Of a DNA stretch of 8,391 nt, positions 1 through 5,891 are shown piece by piece. How positions within the stretch are numbered: position 1 is the stretch's first letter; each line of letters opens with the position of its first letter. The stretch spans positions 1 to 8,391 of the forward strand of contig JALWRJ010000080.1 in NCBI GenBank assembly GCA_026994125.1, written 5' to 3'. The stretch is from Cyclobacteriaceae bacterium. GTDB taxonomy: Bacteria; Bacteroidota; Bacteroidia; Cytophagales; Cyclobacteriaceae. Below the pieces are notes generated by a model. It saw only the letters and a program-made list of their open reading frames with translations, was not told the origin of the DNA and ran no database searches. The translations under genes and the position numbers were made by a program.

Positions 1-2
1 CG

Positions 3-134
3 CAACTGCCCAATGTAATTTTTGAATTGTTAAAACGAGGATATTCACCTGATGACATAGAAAAAATATGCCATAAAAATACCTTTAGGGTATGGCAGCA
101 AGTAGCAGACTATGCCAAAAAGCAACAGCCTTAA
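3..134 (+). CDS. Membrane dipeptidase (peptidase M19), C-terminal end only
   Basis: Only the last 43 codons are in the window; the gene enters from the left edge in frame 3 and stops at TAA 132-134. The visible tail begins QLPNVIFELLKRGYSPDDIE and continues with a KI-x-x-x-N-x-x-RVW segment. This matches the usual C-terminus of M19 (renal/membrane) dipeptidases, where the final helices follow the pattern 'PN(V/I)..EL..RGYS..DI.KI...N..RV'. The family consists of zinc metallopeptidases that cleave dipeptides. The metal ligands lie upstream and are not visible, so activity cannot be judged. The stop codon overlaps the ATG of the next gene (TAATG), which suggests one transcript and translational coupling. 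The family call rests on this short tail and is fairly secure; substrate is unknown. Confidence 0.8.
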   Translation, partial: QLPNVIFELLKRGYSPDDIEKICHKNTFRVWQQVADYAKKQQP

Positions 135-364
135 TGCAAGCATATACCCGAGCCCAACTTGCCTTACACAATGGGCAGGATAAACCTCAAATTTGGGTAG
201 CCTTTCAAGGTGTTATTTACGATGTATCTTCGTCAAAGCTTTGGGCCAAGGGTATGCATTATGAACACTGGGCCGGGCAGGACTTAACCGAAGAGTTGGC
301 AGAAGCCCCCCATACCGAAAAAGTATTTAAAAAATTTAAAGTAATAGGCAAATTAATAAACTAA
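134..364 (+). CDS. Stand-alone cytochrome b5-like heme/steroid-binding domain protein
   Basis: A 76-residue soluble protein that is essentially one Cyt-b5-like domain: a β-rich start (KPQIWVAFQGVIYDVSSSKLW, residues 17-37 region), then GMHYEHWAGQDLTEEL at 40-55, APH at 58-60 and a closing KFKVIGKL. The classical HPGG heme motif of eukaryotic b5 is absent, as in the short prokaryotic branch of this family; H45 and H60 are the likeliest axial ligands, which is an inference by position. No signal peptide or membrane helix is visible, so it is probably cytoplasmic. I chose the ATG at 134 rather than the in-frame ATG at 92, because 134 gives a TAATG overlap with the upstream stop and the domain starts just after it; the extra 14 residues of the longer form lie over the dipeptidase tail. 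Its own stop overlaps the next start in the same way. Electron-transfer partner unknown. Confidence 0.85.
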   Translation: MQAYTRAQLALHNGQDKPQIWVAFQGVIYDVSSSKLWAKGMHYEHWAGQDLTEELAEAPHTEKVFKKFKVIGKLIN

Positions 365-1203
365 TGTGGTTGGTAGCAGATAGTGGTTCAACTAAAACTG
401 ACTGGGTGTTTTTTGATAAAAACACCATTCACACAAAAATACAGACACCGGGACTTAACCCATTGTTTACTTCAGAGGAAGAAATACACAGTATTGCAAA
501 ACAGCAGCTTGCAGCAGAACTGCGCCAGCCCGTAACAAACCTTTGGTTTTATGGAGCCGGTTGCGAAAGCTCTGCAGTAAGCCGGCAAGTGGTTAACGCA
601 TTACAACCGGCCTTTGTACAGGCACATATCCAGGTAAATTCCGACCTGCTGGCTACCGCACAAGCTACGTGCGGTAAGGATGCCGGGCTGGTAGGCATTG
701 TAGGTACAGGCTCAAACACCGGCCTGTTCGATGGTGCTAGCATAACAACACATATTAAGCCCCTGGGCTATATTTTGGGCGATGAAGGCAGCGGCACAGC
801 GCTTGGTAAAACCATGCTAACTAAGCTGCTCCGGGATGAATTTAATGCCCCCCTTACCCAACAATTGTTTAGTCATTTAGGCCTCACTTACGAACAAATA
901 TTGCAAAAAGTATATCATACACCCTACGCCAATCGGTTTATTGCTTCGTGTACAAAATGGGTGCATCATTACCAAGATGAACCAGCTATGCAACAATTGA
1001 TTTACCATGAGCTGACTAAATTTGCTCGGTTGTTAAAAAAATACAATTCTTCATTACCTATTAGCCTAAGTGGCTCGGTGGCTTACGCCTTTAAACCACA
1101 GTTGCAAAAGTTGTTACAAGCCGAAGGGTTAGTGCTTAAACGGGTAATAAAAGCCCCGATTGATGGATTGGTTAGGTACCATCAGCAGGCAGGTTTACAC
1201 TAA
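364..1203 (+). CDS. BadF/BadG/BcrA/BcrD-family sugar kinase, N-acetylglucosamine kinase-like
   Basis: A 279-residue cytoplasmic ATPase of the ASKHA fold. Visible motifs are phosphate-1 DSGSTKTDW at residues 6-14, an acidic residue D94 in SDLLATAQA in the position expected for the catalytic base, phosphate-2 GTGSNTG at 114-120, LGYILGDEGSGTALG at 134-148, the adenosine motif SGSVAYAF at 236-243, and a closing APIDGL at 264-269. Length and motifs fit the roughly 280-residue Bacteroidetes proteins usually annotated as N-acetylglucosamine kinase-like, which phosphorylate amino sugars salvaged from cell wall or host glycans. The exact sugar is not provable here. The ATG overlaps the stop of the cytochrome-b5-like gene (TAATG 362-366). 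The last 32 nt overlap the 3' end of the opposing sprT-like gene, and I see no terminator at this convergent junction. Confidence 0.9.
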   Translation: MWLVADSGSTKTDWVFFDKNTIHTKIQTPGLNPLFTSEEEIHSIAKQQLAAELRQPVTNLWFYGAGCESSAVSRQVVNALQPAFVQAHIQVNSDLLATAQATCGKDAGLVGIVGTGSNTGLFDGASITTHIKPLGYILGDEGSGTALGKTMLTKLLRDEFNAPLTQQLFSHLGLTYEQILQKVYHTPYANRFIASCTKWVHHYQDEPAMQQLIYHELTKFARLLKKYNSSLPISLSGSVAYAFKPQLQKLLQAEGLVLKRVIKAPIDGLVRYHQQAGLH

Positions 1204-1780
1204 CATGTAATGGAATTAAGTAGTTGCCTTGAGAGGCCGGCTCGTAACATAGCGCTCGGGTTCTACGTGACTTTACTTTGACAAAATGTCGATTTTTTAT
1301 GATAAAAGTAGCTCCTTCTTCAACCTCCCCTACCGTTAGTTGCCCCGGAGTTGAAGGGGGCATTAATAAATTAAAAAGAAGCGGATCGGCCGATAACGAA
1401 GCTTTAGGGTTTTTAAAATGTTTGCGTAAGGCAGCCAGCACCTCGGCAGTAAACACCTCGTTGTTTAAAAGGGGCAGCATCATTTGGGTAAAAGCAAATT
1501 TCCAGTGGTGCCCATGGGGTTTTACTTGCCTCCCGTGTGTTAGCATTACCTCCATGTGGGCAAGTTCGTGAATAAAAGTAAGTAAAAACATGGGTTTAGG
1601 TAACCCTTTATTTATTGAAATAACGTGGGTTTTAGTGGCAGGCAAAAAACGGTAATGCCCAAATTTAGATTTTCGGTTAAAACTAAGTTCTAATTTAAAC
1701 CGGTAAGATTTAGTTAGGTGCAGGCAATAGTTTAATGCAGCAATTGGAATATGTTCTTGTAAAATAGCGTAAATGGGCAT
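1172..1780 (-). CDS. SprT-like domain zinc metalloprotease
   Basis: With the chosen ATG at 1780 the product has 202 residues. The zinc site is clear: HELAH at residues 71-75, with the third histidine probably H89 in PHGHHWK, the HGxxWK position of the SprT family. The C-terminal part (NRHFVKVKSRRTRALC, then NYLIPLHV) resembles the conserved tail of Bacteroidetes SprT-like proteins; a four-cysteine zinc ribbon like that of E. coli SprT is not present. The relation to the DNA-protein crosslink protease SPRTN is at fold level; the bacterial role is unclear. A longer reading frame continues to a TTG at 1825, but that codon lies inside the hairpin at 1809-1842, so I prefer the ATG. A one-mismatch -7-like sequence (TTTATTTG, minus strand, 1804-1811) lies between hairpin and start and could be its own promoter; I see no good -33 partner. 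Ends inside the kinase gene on the other strand. Confidence 0.85.
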   Translation of the reverse strand: MPIYAILQEHIPIAALNYCLHLTKSYRFKLELSFNRKSKFGHYRFLPATKTHVISINKGLPKPMFLLTFIHELAHMEVMLTHGRQVKPHGHHWKFAFTQMMLPLLNNEVFTAEVLAALRKHFKNPKASLSADPLLFNLLMPPSTPGQLTVGEVEEGATFIIKNRHFVKVKSRRTRALCYEPASQGNYLIPLHVSVNLPADGT

Positions 1781-1808
1781 GGCTAAGAGGCTTTCCAATG
1801 GGTCAAAT

Positions 1809-1842
1809 AAAAAAGGAGAAAGCAATTGCTTTCTCCTTTTTT
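1809..1842 (-). terminator. Perfect-palindrome hairpin with U-tract, terminator of the lipoprotein gene
   Basis: A perfect 34-nt inverted repeat centred at 1825/1826: an A-run, GGAGAAAGC, then the complement and a T-run. Read on the minus strand it starts 17 nt after the lipoprotein stop codon and ends in six U, a textbook intrinsic terminator. Because the flanking runs are symmetric it could also stop transcription in the other direction. It insulates sprT from the lipoprotein gene and argues that the TTG at 1825 inside it is not the sprT start. Confidence 0.85.
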
Positions 1843-1859
1843 ATTGATTTTAAGCAATA

Positions 1860-2081
1860 CTACATAGCAGTAGAATCACTTTCTGCAGTGGCAGTAGAAT
1901 CAGCTTCAACAGGTGCTTCTTCAGCAGCAGGTGCTTCTTCAGCAGGAGCCTCTTCAACTACAGGTGCTTCAGGAGCAGCCATTTCTTCGGTAGCTTCGTG
2001 TTCTTCAGAAGAACCACCACCACACGATACCATACCAAATACAAAGCCAACGGCAAGTAAGAATGTTAATAATTTTTTCAT
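1860..2081 (-). CDS. Small acidic low-complexity lipoprotein
   Basis: A 73-residue protein with a type II signal peptide: MKKLLTFLLAVGFVFGMVSC, lipobox MVSC, with lipidation expected at C20. The mature part begins GGGSSEEHE and is almost entirely Ala, Glu, Pro, Val, Ser and Thr, with repeats of AEEAP(A/V), ending ADSTATAESDSTAM. It has no recognisable domain and is probably disordered and strongly acidic. The Ser/Glu cluster just after the cysteine resembles the acidic lipoprotein export signals that send Bacteroidetes lipoproteins to the cell surface, so surface exposure is possible (inference). Two adjacent 18-nt DNA repeats underlie the protein repeats. It follows der on the same strand with hairpins between, so it may have its own promoter, although I found no TAnnTTTG match upstream. 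Function unknown. Confidence 0.8.
   Translation of the reverse strand: MKKLLTFLLAVGFVFGMVSCGGGSSEEHEATEEMAAPEAPVVEEAPAEEAPAAEEAPVEADSTATAESDSTAM
1910..1945. repeat. Two perfect adjacent 18-bp tandem repeats in the lipoprotein gene
   Basis: The unit CAGGTGCTTCTTCAGCAG occurs at 1910-1927 and again at 1928-1945 with no difference. A third, degenerate copy (three mismatches) is at 1961-1978 after a diverged 15-nt stretch. The unit is a multiple of three and encodes one AEEAP(A/V) hexapeptide on the minus strand, so copy-number change keeps the reading frame. Confidence 0.9.
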
Positions 2082-2098
2082 GATTAAAAATTGTTAGA

Positions 2099-2130
2099 TT
2101 AAGAATGTTAGTAACTGCTAAAATTCTTAA
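2099..2130 (-). promoter_or_regulatory. Inverted repeat in the 5' leader of the lipoprotein gene
   Basis: Arms 2099-2111 (TTAAGAATGTTAG) and 2118-2130 (CTAAAATTCTTAA) pair over 13 positions with one mismatch around a 6-nt loop. On the minus strand the hairpin ends 17 nt before the lipoprotein ATG. It could be an mRNA leader hairpin, a DNA operator, or part of a double terminator behind der. It lacks a long U-tract after the minus-strand stem, so a regulatory or stabilising role is at least as likely as termination. Confidence 0.5.
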
Positions 2131-2153
2131 AAAATTAGAATATTCCTAATTTT
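2129..2153 (-). terminator. Candidate AT-rich intrinsic terminator after der
   Basis: Stem arms 2131-2138 (AAAATTAG) and 2146-2153 (CTAATTTT) pair perfectly around a 7-nt loop. On the minus strand the stem begins 4 nt after the der stop codon and runs into six U. The stem has only one G-C pair, so termination may be partial, allowing read-through into the lipoprotein gene. Confidence 0.55.
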
Positions 2154-2157
2154 AAAC

Positions 2158-3465
2158 TCATTTTTTTCTAAAATAAATTCGTACCGGAACCCCACCAAGC
2201 GAGAAGTGTGTTCTCAATTTATTTTCCAGAAACCGTTGGTAAGGCGCTTTTATGTATTGGGGTAAATTGCAAAAAAATGCAAAACTTACCGATTGGGTAG
2301 GCAATTGCGTAACGTATTTTATTTTTATGTACTTTCCTTTTAAGGCCGGAGGCGGGTAGCGCTCAATCTCGGGCAGCATGGCATCGTTAAGTTTTGAGGT
2401 AGGTATTTTTTGAGTACGGTTTTCATAAATTTGCACCGCTTGTTCAATGGCTTTAAAAATACGCTGCTTTTTAAGCACCGAAGTAAACACAATGGGCGCA
2501 TAACTTAAGGGTCCCAGTTTTTGGTACATTTGCTCTTTTAAACGTACGGCCGTATTGGTTTCTTTTTCAATTAAATCCCATTTATTAACCATGATAAGCA
2601 CTCCCTTACCATATTTATCGGCCAGGGCAATTATATTAATATCCTGTGCTTCTAAACCTCGTTGGGCATCTATCAATATAATGCAAACATCGCTATCCTG
2701 CAATGCCTGCAACGAACGCAGTACCGAGTAAAATTCCAGGTCATCCTTTACTTTTGATTTTTTTCGGATACCAGCCGTATCGGTTAAGATAAAATCTTTA
2801 CCATAAAGTTTGTAGTGCGTATTTATGGCATCGCGGGTAGTGCCGGCCGTATCGGTTACAATGGCTCGCTCGGTGCCTACCAAGGCATTTACAAACGATG
2901 ATTTACCAGCATTTGGCCTTCCTAAAATAGCAATGCGAGGAATACCCTCGTCTTTATTAATTGCTTCGTCAGTTTCAAAGGTTCTAACTACGGCATCCAG
3001 CAGTTCTCCGGTACCCGAACCATTGGCCGAAGAAATGGCATACACCTCGTCAAACCCAAGGGCATAAAACTCACCGGCCATGTAGCTCATTTCGGTAGTA
3101 TCGGCTTTGTTTACAGCCACAAATACCGGCTTGCCTACCTGCCGCACAATTTTAGCAAATTCATTATCCAGGTTGGTAAGCCCATCTTTTGCATCTACCA
3201 TAAATATAATACACGAAGCTTCGCCCAGAGCCATTTTTACCTGGTTACGTATGGCGCCCTCAAACACATCGTCCGAACCGCTTACGTACCCACCGGTATC
3301 AATAGTGGTAAAGTGCTTGCCTGTCCATTGGGCATAGCCATATTTCCTGTCGCGAGTTACCCCGCTTTCGTTGTCCATAATGGCGGTTCTTTTTTCTACC
3401 AAACGGTTAAAAAAAGTAGATTTTCCTACGTTGGGCCTTCCAACAATTGCCACAATATTTGCCAT
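2158..3465 (-). CDS. der: Ribosome biogenesis GTPase Der (EngA)
   Basis: A 435-residue protein of the usual Der length, with two GTPase domains in tandem and a KH-like C-terminus. Domain 1: G1 GRPNVGKS at residues 9-16, G3 DTGG at 56-59, G4 NKAD at 119-122, G5 SAN at 146-148. Domain 2: G1 GRPNAGKS at 182-189, TTRD at 209-212, G3 DTAG at 229-232, G4 NKWD at 294-297. The KH-like domain runs from about 350 to the end and finishes GGVPVRIYFRKK. Der binds late 50S ribosomal subunit precursors and is essential in many bacteria. All key nucleotide-binding residues are intact. The ATG lies 15 nt after the era stop codon on the same strand, so the two are very likely one operon read from the promoter at 4373-4401. 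Confidence 0.98.
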   Translation of the reverse strand: MANIVAIVGRPNVGKSTFFNRLVEKRTAIMDNESGVTRDRKYGYAQWTGKHFTTIDTGGYVSGSDDVFEGAIRNQVKMALGEASCIIFMVDAKDGLTNLDNEFAKIVRQVGKPVFVAVNKADTTEMSYMAGEFYALGFDEVYAISSANGSGTGELLDAVVRTFETDEAINKDEGIPRIAILGRPNAGKSSFVNALVGTERAIVTDTAGTTRDAINTHYKLYGKDFILTDTAGIRKKSKVKDDLEFYSVLRSLQALQDSDVCIILIDAQRGLEAQDINIIALADKYGKGVLIMVNKWDLIEKETNTAVRLKEQMYQKLGPLSYAPIVFTSVLKKQRIFKAIEQAVQIYENRTQKIPTSKLNDAMLPEIERYPPPALKGKYIKIKYVTQLPTQSVSFAFFCNLPQYIKAPYQRFLENKLRTHFSLGGVPVRIYFRKK

Positions 3466-3480
3466 AATTAACTTTTAATC

Positions 3481-4359
3481 TTAATATCCAAACCCTTTTA
3501 TCAGCCTCTTTTTCTGGCGCCAGTCGTCTGCTACTTTTACATAAGTTTCTAAATGTATTTTTTTAGCAAAAAAGGCTTCCATATCATGCCGGGCCTCTAT
3601 GCCTACTTTTTTTAAAGCTGTGCCTTTATGCCCAATAATAATACCTTTCTGGCTTTTGCGCTCCACATATATAAGCGCCCTTATGCGTATAATTTTTTTA
3701 TCTTCTTTAAATTCCTCTACCACCACCTGGGTACTATAAGGCACTTCTTTTTTGTAGTTTTGGAATATCTTTTCCCTAATAATTTCTTCAACAAAAAACT
3801 TTTCAGGTTTATCGGTAAGTTCATCTTTAGGAAAAAAAGCTTCGTGATCCGGCAATAAGTTTAAAATATTATCGAATAACAAAGGTATGTTTTTACCGGT
3901 AAGTGCCGATACTTCAACAGTTTTTGCAGGGGTAAACAGCTGGTGCCAATAAGCTATTTTGTCAGCTACCTGGGTACCCTTAGCCAGATCTATTTTGTTA
4001 AGCACCATAATAACCGGTTGTTGCAAATTTTGCAATCTTAGAATCAGTTCTTCCTCATGTTTTTCATACAAATCGGTAACAAAAAGGATAATATCTGCAT
4101 CTTCCAACGAAGTGTTTACAAAATGCATCATGGCATTATGTAGTTCGTATTTAGGCTTAATAATGCCGGGCGTATCGGAATATACAACCTGAAAATCATC
4201 GCCACTTATAATACCCATAATACGGTGCCGGGTAGTTTGAGCTTTGGAGGTAATTATAGAGAGCCGCTCACCTACCAATTGGTTAATCAACGTAGATTTT
4301 CCTACATTGGGTTTACCAATAATACTTACAAAGCCTGCCTTATGTTTTTTTACTTTCAT
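3481..4359 (-). CDS. era: GTPase Era, 30S ribosome assembly
   Basis: With the ATG at 4359 the product is 292 residues, the usual Era length. GTPase motifs: G1 GKPNVGKS at 15-22, G2 QTTR at 41-44, G3 DTPG at 62-65, G4 NKID at 121-124, G5 SAL at 152-154. The C-terminal KH domain contains the conserved KFFVEEIIREKI at 187-198 and the GIIIGHKGTALKKVG loop at 239-253, with GxxG = GHKG. Era binds the 3' end of 16S rRNA during 30S maturation and cycles on and off the membrane. The frame stays open upstream to an alternative start near 4425, but the Bacteroidetes -7 box at 4373-4380 lies 13 nt before the ATG at 4359. The longer form would extend across the promoter, and its extra residues do not resemble Era. 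First gene of the era-der unit. Confidence 0.98.
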   Translation of the reverse strand: MKVKKHKAGFVSIIGKPNVGKSTLINQLVGERLSIITSKAQTTRHRIMGIISGDDFQVVYSDTPGIIKPKYELHNAMMHFVNTSLEDADIILFVTDLYEKHEEELILRLQNLQQPVIMVLNKIDLAKGTQVADKIAYWHQLFTPAKTVEVSALTGKNIPLLFDNILNLLPDHEAFFPKDELTDKPEKFFVEEIIREKIFQNYKKEVPYSTQVVVEEFKEDKKIIRIRALIYVERKSQKGIIIGHKGTALKKVGIEARHDMEAFFAKKIHLETYVKVADDWRQKKRLIKGFGY

Positions 4360-4372
4360 AAAATATTCTGCG

Positions 4373-4401
4373 CAAAGGTATTTGTTTTTAATCAATAGCA
4401 A
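4373..4401 (-). promoter_or_regulatory. Bacteroidetes-type promoter for era-der
   Basis: On the minus strand there is an exact -7 element TACCTTTG (TAnnTTTG) at 4380-4373. An upstream TTG at 4401-4399 serves as the -33 element, 18 nt away. Transcription would start a few bases before the era ATG, giving a leader of under about 10 nt. The arrangement decides the era start codon. Confidence 0.75.
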
Positions 4402-4411
4402 TCTATTTTTG
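4381..4411 (+). promoter_or_regulatory. Bacteroidetes-type promoter for the initiator tRNA
   Basis: TTTG at 4381-4384, a 19-nt spacer, then TATTTTTG at 4404-4411: both elements match the Bacteroidetes housekeeping sigma consensus exactly. The predicted start is near 4417, leaving a leader of about 50 nt before the tRNA at 4468 for 5' processing. It interleaves with the era promoter on the other strand. Confidence 0.78.
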
Positions 4412-4467
4412 TACTCCCTTAGCAAAAGGTTGAGGCACGGGAGATTAAACTAACATTTAAAATATAT

Positions 4468-4540
<73 letters not shown>

Positions 4541-4553
4541 CTACATACATGGG

Positions 4554-4586
4554 CCCTTGCAATTTAAAAAATTGCAAGGGTTTTTT
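4554..4586 (+). terminator. Strong intrinsic terminator of the tRNA unit
   Basis: A perfect 12-bp stem, CCCTTGCAATTT (4554-4565) with AAATTGCAAGGG (4569-4580), a 3-nt loop and then six T (4581-4586). It lies 14 nt after the tRNA discriminator base. It separates the tRNA from the glycosyltransferase operon, which therefore needs its own promoter. Confidence 0.95.
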
Positions 4587-4615
4587 GTTTCAATTTTTAT
4601 CAGTTGCAAACACTT

Positions 4616-4646
4616 TTTGCCATGGAACTTAAAATACTTAGTTTAG
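4616..4646 (+). promoter_or_regulatory. Candidate promoter of the glycosyltransferase operon
   Basis: TTTG at 4616-4619, a 19-nt spacer, then TAGTTTAG at 4639-4646, which matches TAnnTTTG at all but one position. It lies between the tRNA terminator and the first glycosyltransferase codon, the only place an operon promoter could be, and would give a leader of about 20 nt. Confidence 0.5.
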
Positions 4647-4673
4647 CAAAAACTTAGGCTTAATAACTTTCAA

Positions 4674-5891
4674 TTGAACCCATCAAAAAAATACAAATAT
4701 GCACGAAATGCCTTGTTAGGGGTAATAGGCCTGCTAGCCATTTTGTTTTCGCTGCGTGAAATAAACTCAACCAAAGAATGGCACCTGCCTGATGGTTCCG
4801 TAAAAACCTATCGAGAGGCTAATAATTACATGATTTATAAAGGAGTTTTTGAGCATACTCTTAAACAAACCAATTTGTACCTAACCTATAGTGATGAATA
4901 CACTGACAAAAACCATTATGGCCCTCTATTTAGTTTAGTTATCGCTCCTTTTGCCTTACTACCCGATAGTATAGGGGTAGTTTTTTGGGTTTTGGCCAAT
5001 ATTTTTTTTCTGATATATGCGCTTAATTATATCCCCATAACCAGTAAAGGCCAATTCTTGCTTTTACTGCTGCTGGTAAACGATTTTGCTAATTCGGCCA
5101 TAAATACTCAAATAAATGTTTCTATTGCCGCAATGCTTGTTTTAGCATTTGTTTTTACGATTAAGGAAAAGCCTCAATGGGCTACATTTTTTATTTTCTT
5201 AGGTGTTTTTATAAAAATTTACACCATTGTAGGGCTGGCCTTCTTTTTATTTTCAAAGCAAAAACTAAAATTTATTGGGTATAGTGTTATGTGGACTGTG
5301 GTATTTTTTGTTTTACCAATGCTTATCTCCTCACCACAATTTATTATTCAAACCTATGCCGATTGGTACCATGAACTGGTAGATAAGAATAGCCATAACA
5401 TTGTAAGCACCATGCAAGATGTTAGCCTACAGGGTGCCCTGCGAGCTATCTTAAAAAATAATACCATGGCTACCTGGCCATTTTTTGTTTTTGGAAGTAT
5501 GGCTTACTTAATTCCATTTGTAAGATATAGGCAGTTTAAATTTGAGGGCTTCAGATATTTAATGTTAATTTCAACATTAATTTTTCCGGTTGTTTTTAGT
5601 TCCGGGTCTGAGTCGCCAACTTACATTATTGCTGTAACAGGAATTGGACTGTGGGCCATATTGTTCCTAAACCCCAAAAATAAAATGGAGGTTTCGCTAC
5701 TTATTATTGCTATCTTATTAACCATTCTTTCATCCACCGATTTTTACCCTTATGCTTTTCGATCGGCCTATTTATACCCTTATAAGGTTAAAGCCATTGG
5801 AGCTTTTCTAATTTGGATTTATGTGATTTATAAGAGCTTAACAGTTAAATTTGATAACTTTAAATTAAACCATTATGAGCTCACTAATTAG
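4674..5891 (+). CDS. Polytopic membrane glycosyltransferase, GT87/DUF2029-like
   Basis: A 405-residue inner-membrane protein with roughly ten to twelve hydrophobic helices, the first at about 12-28 after a positively charged KKYKYAR start. The large loop after helix 1 carries a Tyr-Gly-Pro motif (YGPLFSLVIAPFALLP, 82-97), followed by NTQINV at 144-149, FIKIYTI near 179-185 and SSGSESPTYIIAV at 309-321. This pattern is that of GT-C fold enzymes of the GT87/DUF2029 group, which transfer a sugar from a polyprenyl-phosphate donor on the outer face of the membrane. The start is taken as TTG at 4674: an in-frame stop lies at 4644 and the next in-frame ATG would remove the first helix. It overlaps the next gene by 17 nt. 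Acceptor and sugar are unknown; the family call rests on topology and motif pattern. Confidence 0.8.
   Translation: MNPSKKYKYARNALLGVIGLLAILFSLREINSTKEWHLPDGSVKTYREANNYMIYKGVFEHTLKQTNLYLTYSDEYTDKNHYGPLFSLVIAPFALLPDSIGVVFWVLANIFFLIYALNYIPITSKGQFLLLLLLVNDFANSAINTQINVSIAAMLVLAFVFTIKEKPQWATFFIFLGVFIKIYTIVGLAFFLFSKQKLKFIGYSVMWTVVFFVLPMLISSPQFIIQTYADWYHELVDKNSHNIVSTMQDVSLQGALRAILKNNTMATWPFFVFGSMAYLIPFVRYRQFKFEGFRYLMLISTLIFPVVFSSGSESPTYIIAVTGIGLWAILFLNPKNKMEVSLLIIAILLTILSSTDFYPYAFRSAYLYPYKVKAIGAFLIWIYVIYKSLTVKFDNFKLNHYELTN

Noticed and set aside
1278..1571. Plus-strand open frame opposite sprT-like gene
   Set aside because: The minus frame carries the HELAH zinc site and SprT pattern; this frame has nothing recognisable.
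1910..1978. Short tandem repeats as a CRISPR-like array
   Set aside because: Units are adjacent without spacers, in frame, and inside a coding region.
1798..2097. Plus-strand open frame opposite the lipoprotein gene, rich in Ala, Ser and Gly
   Set aside because: It is the antisense shadow of the repetitive lipoprotein codons; the minus frame has a signal peptide, lipobox and terminator, while this one has no start context or family match.
2825..4192. Several plus-strand open frames of 70-80 codons inside der and era
   Set aside because: They lie opposite well-conserved GTPase genes and show no recognisable protein features; they are shadows.
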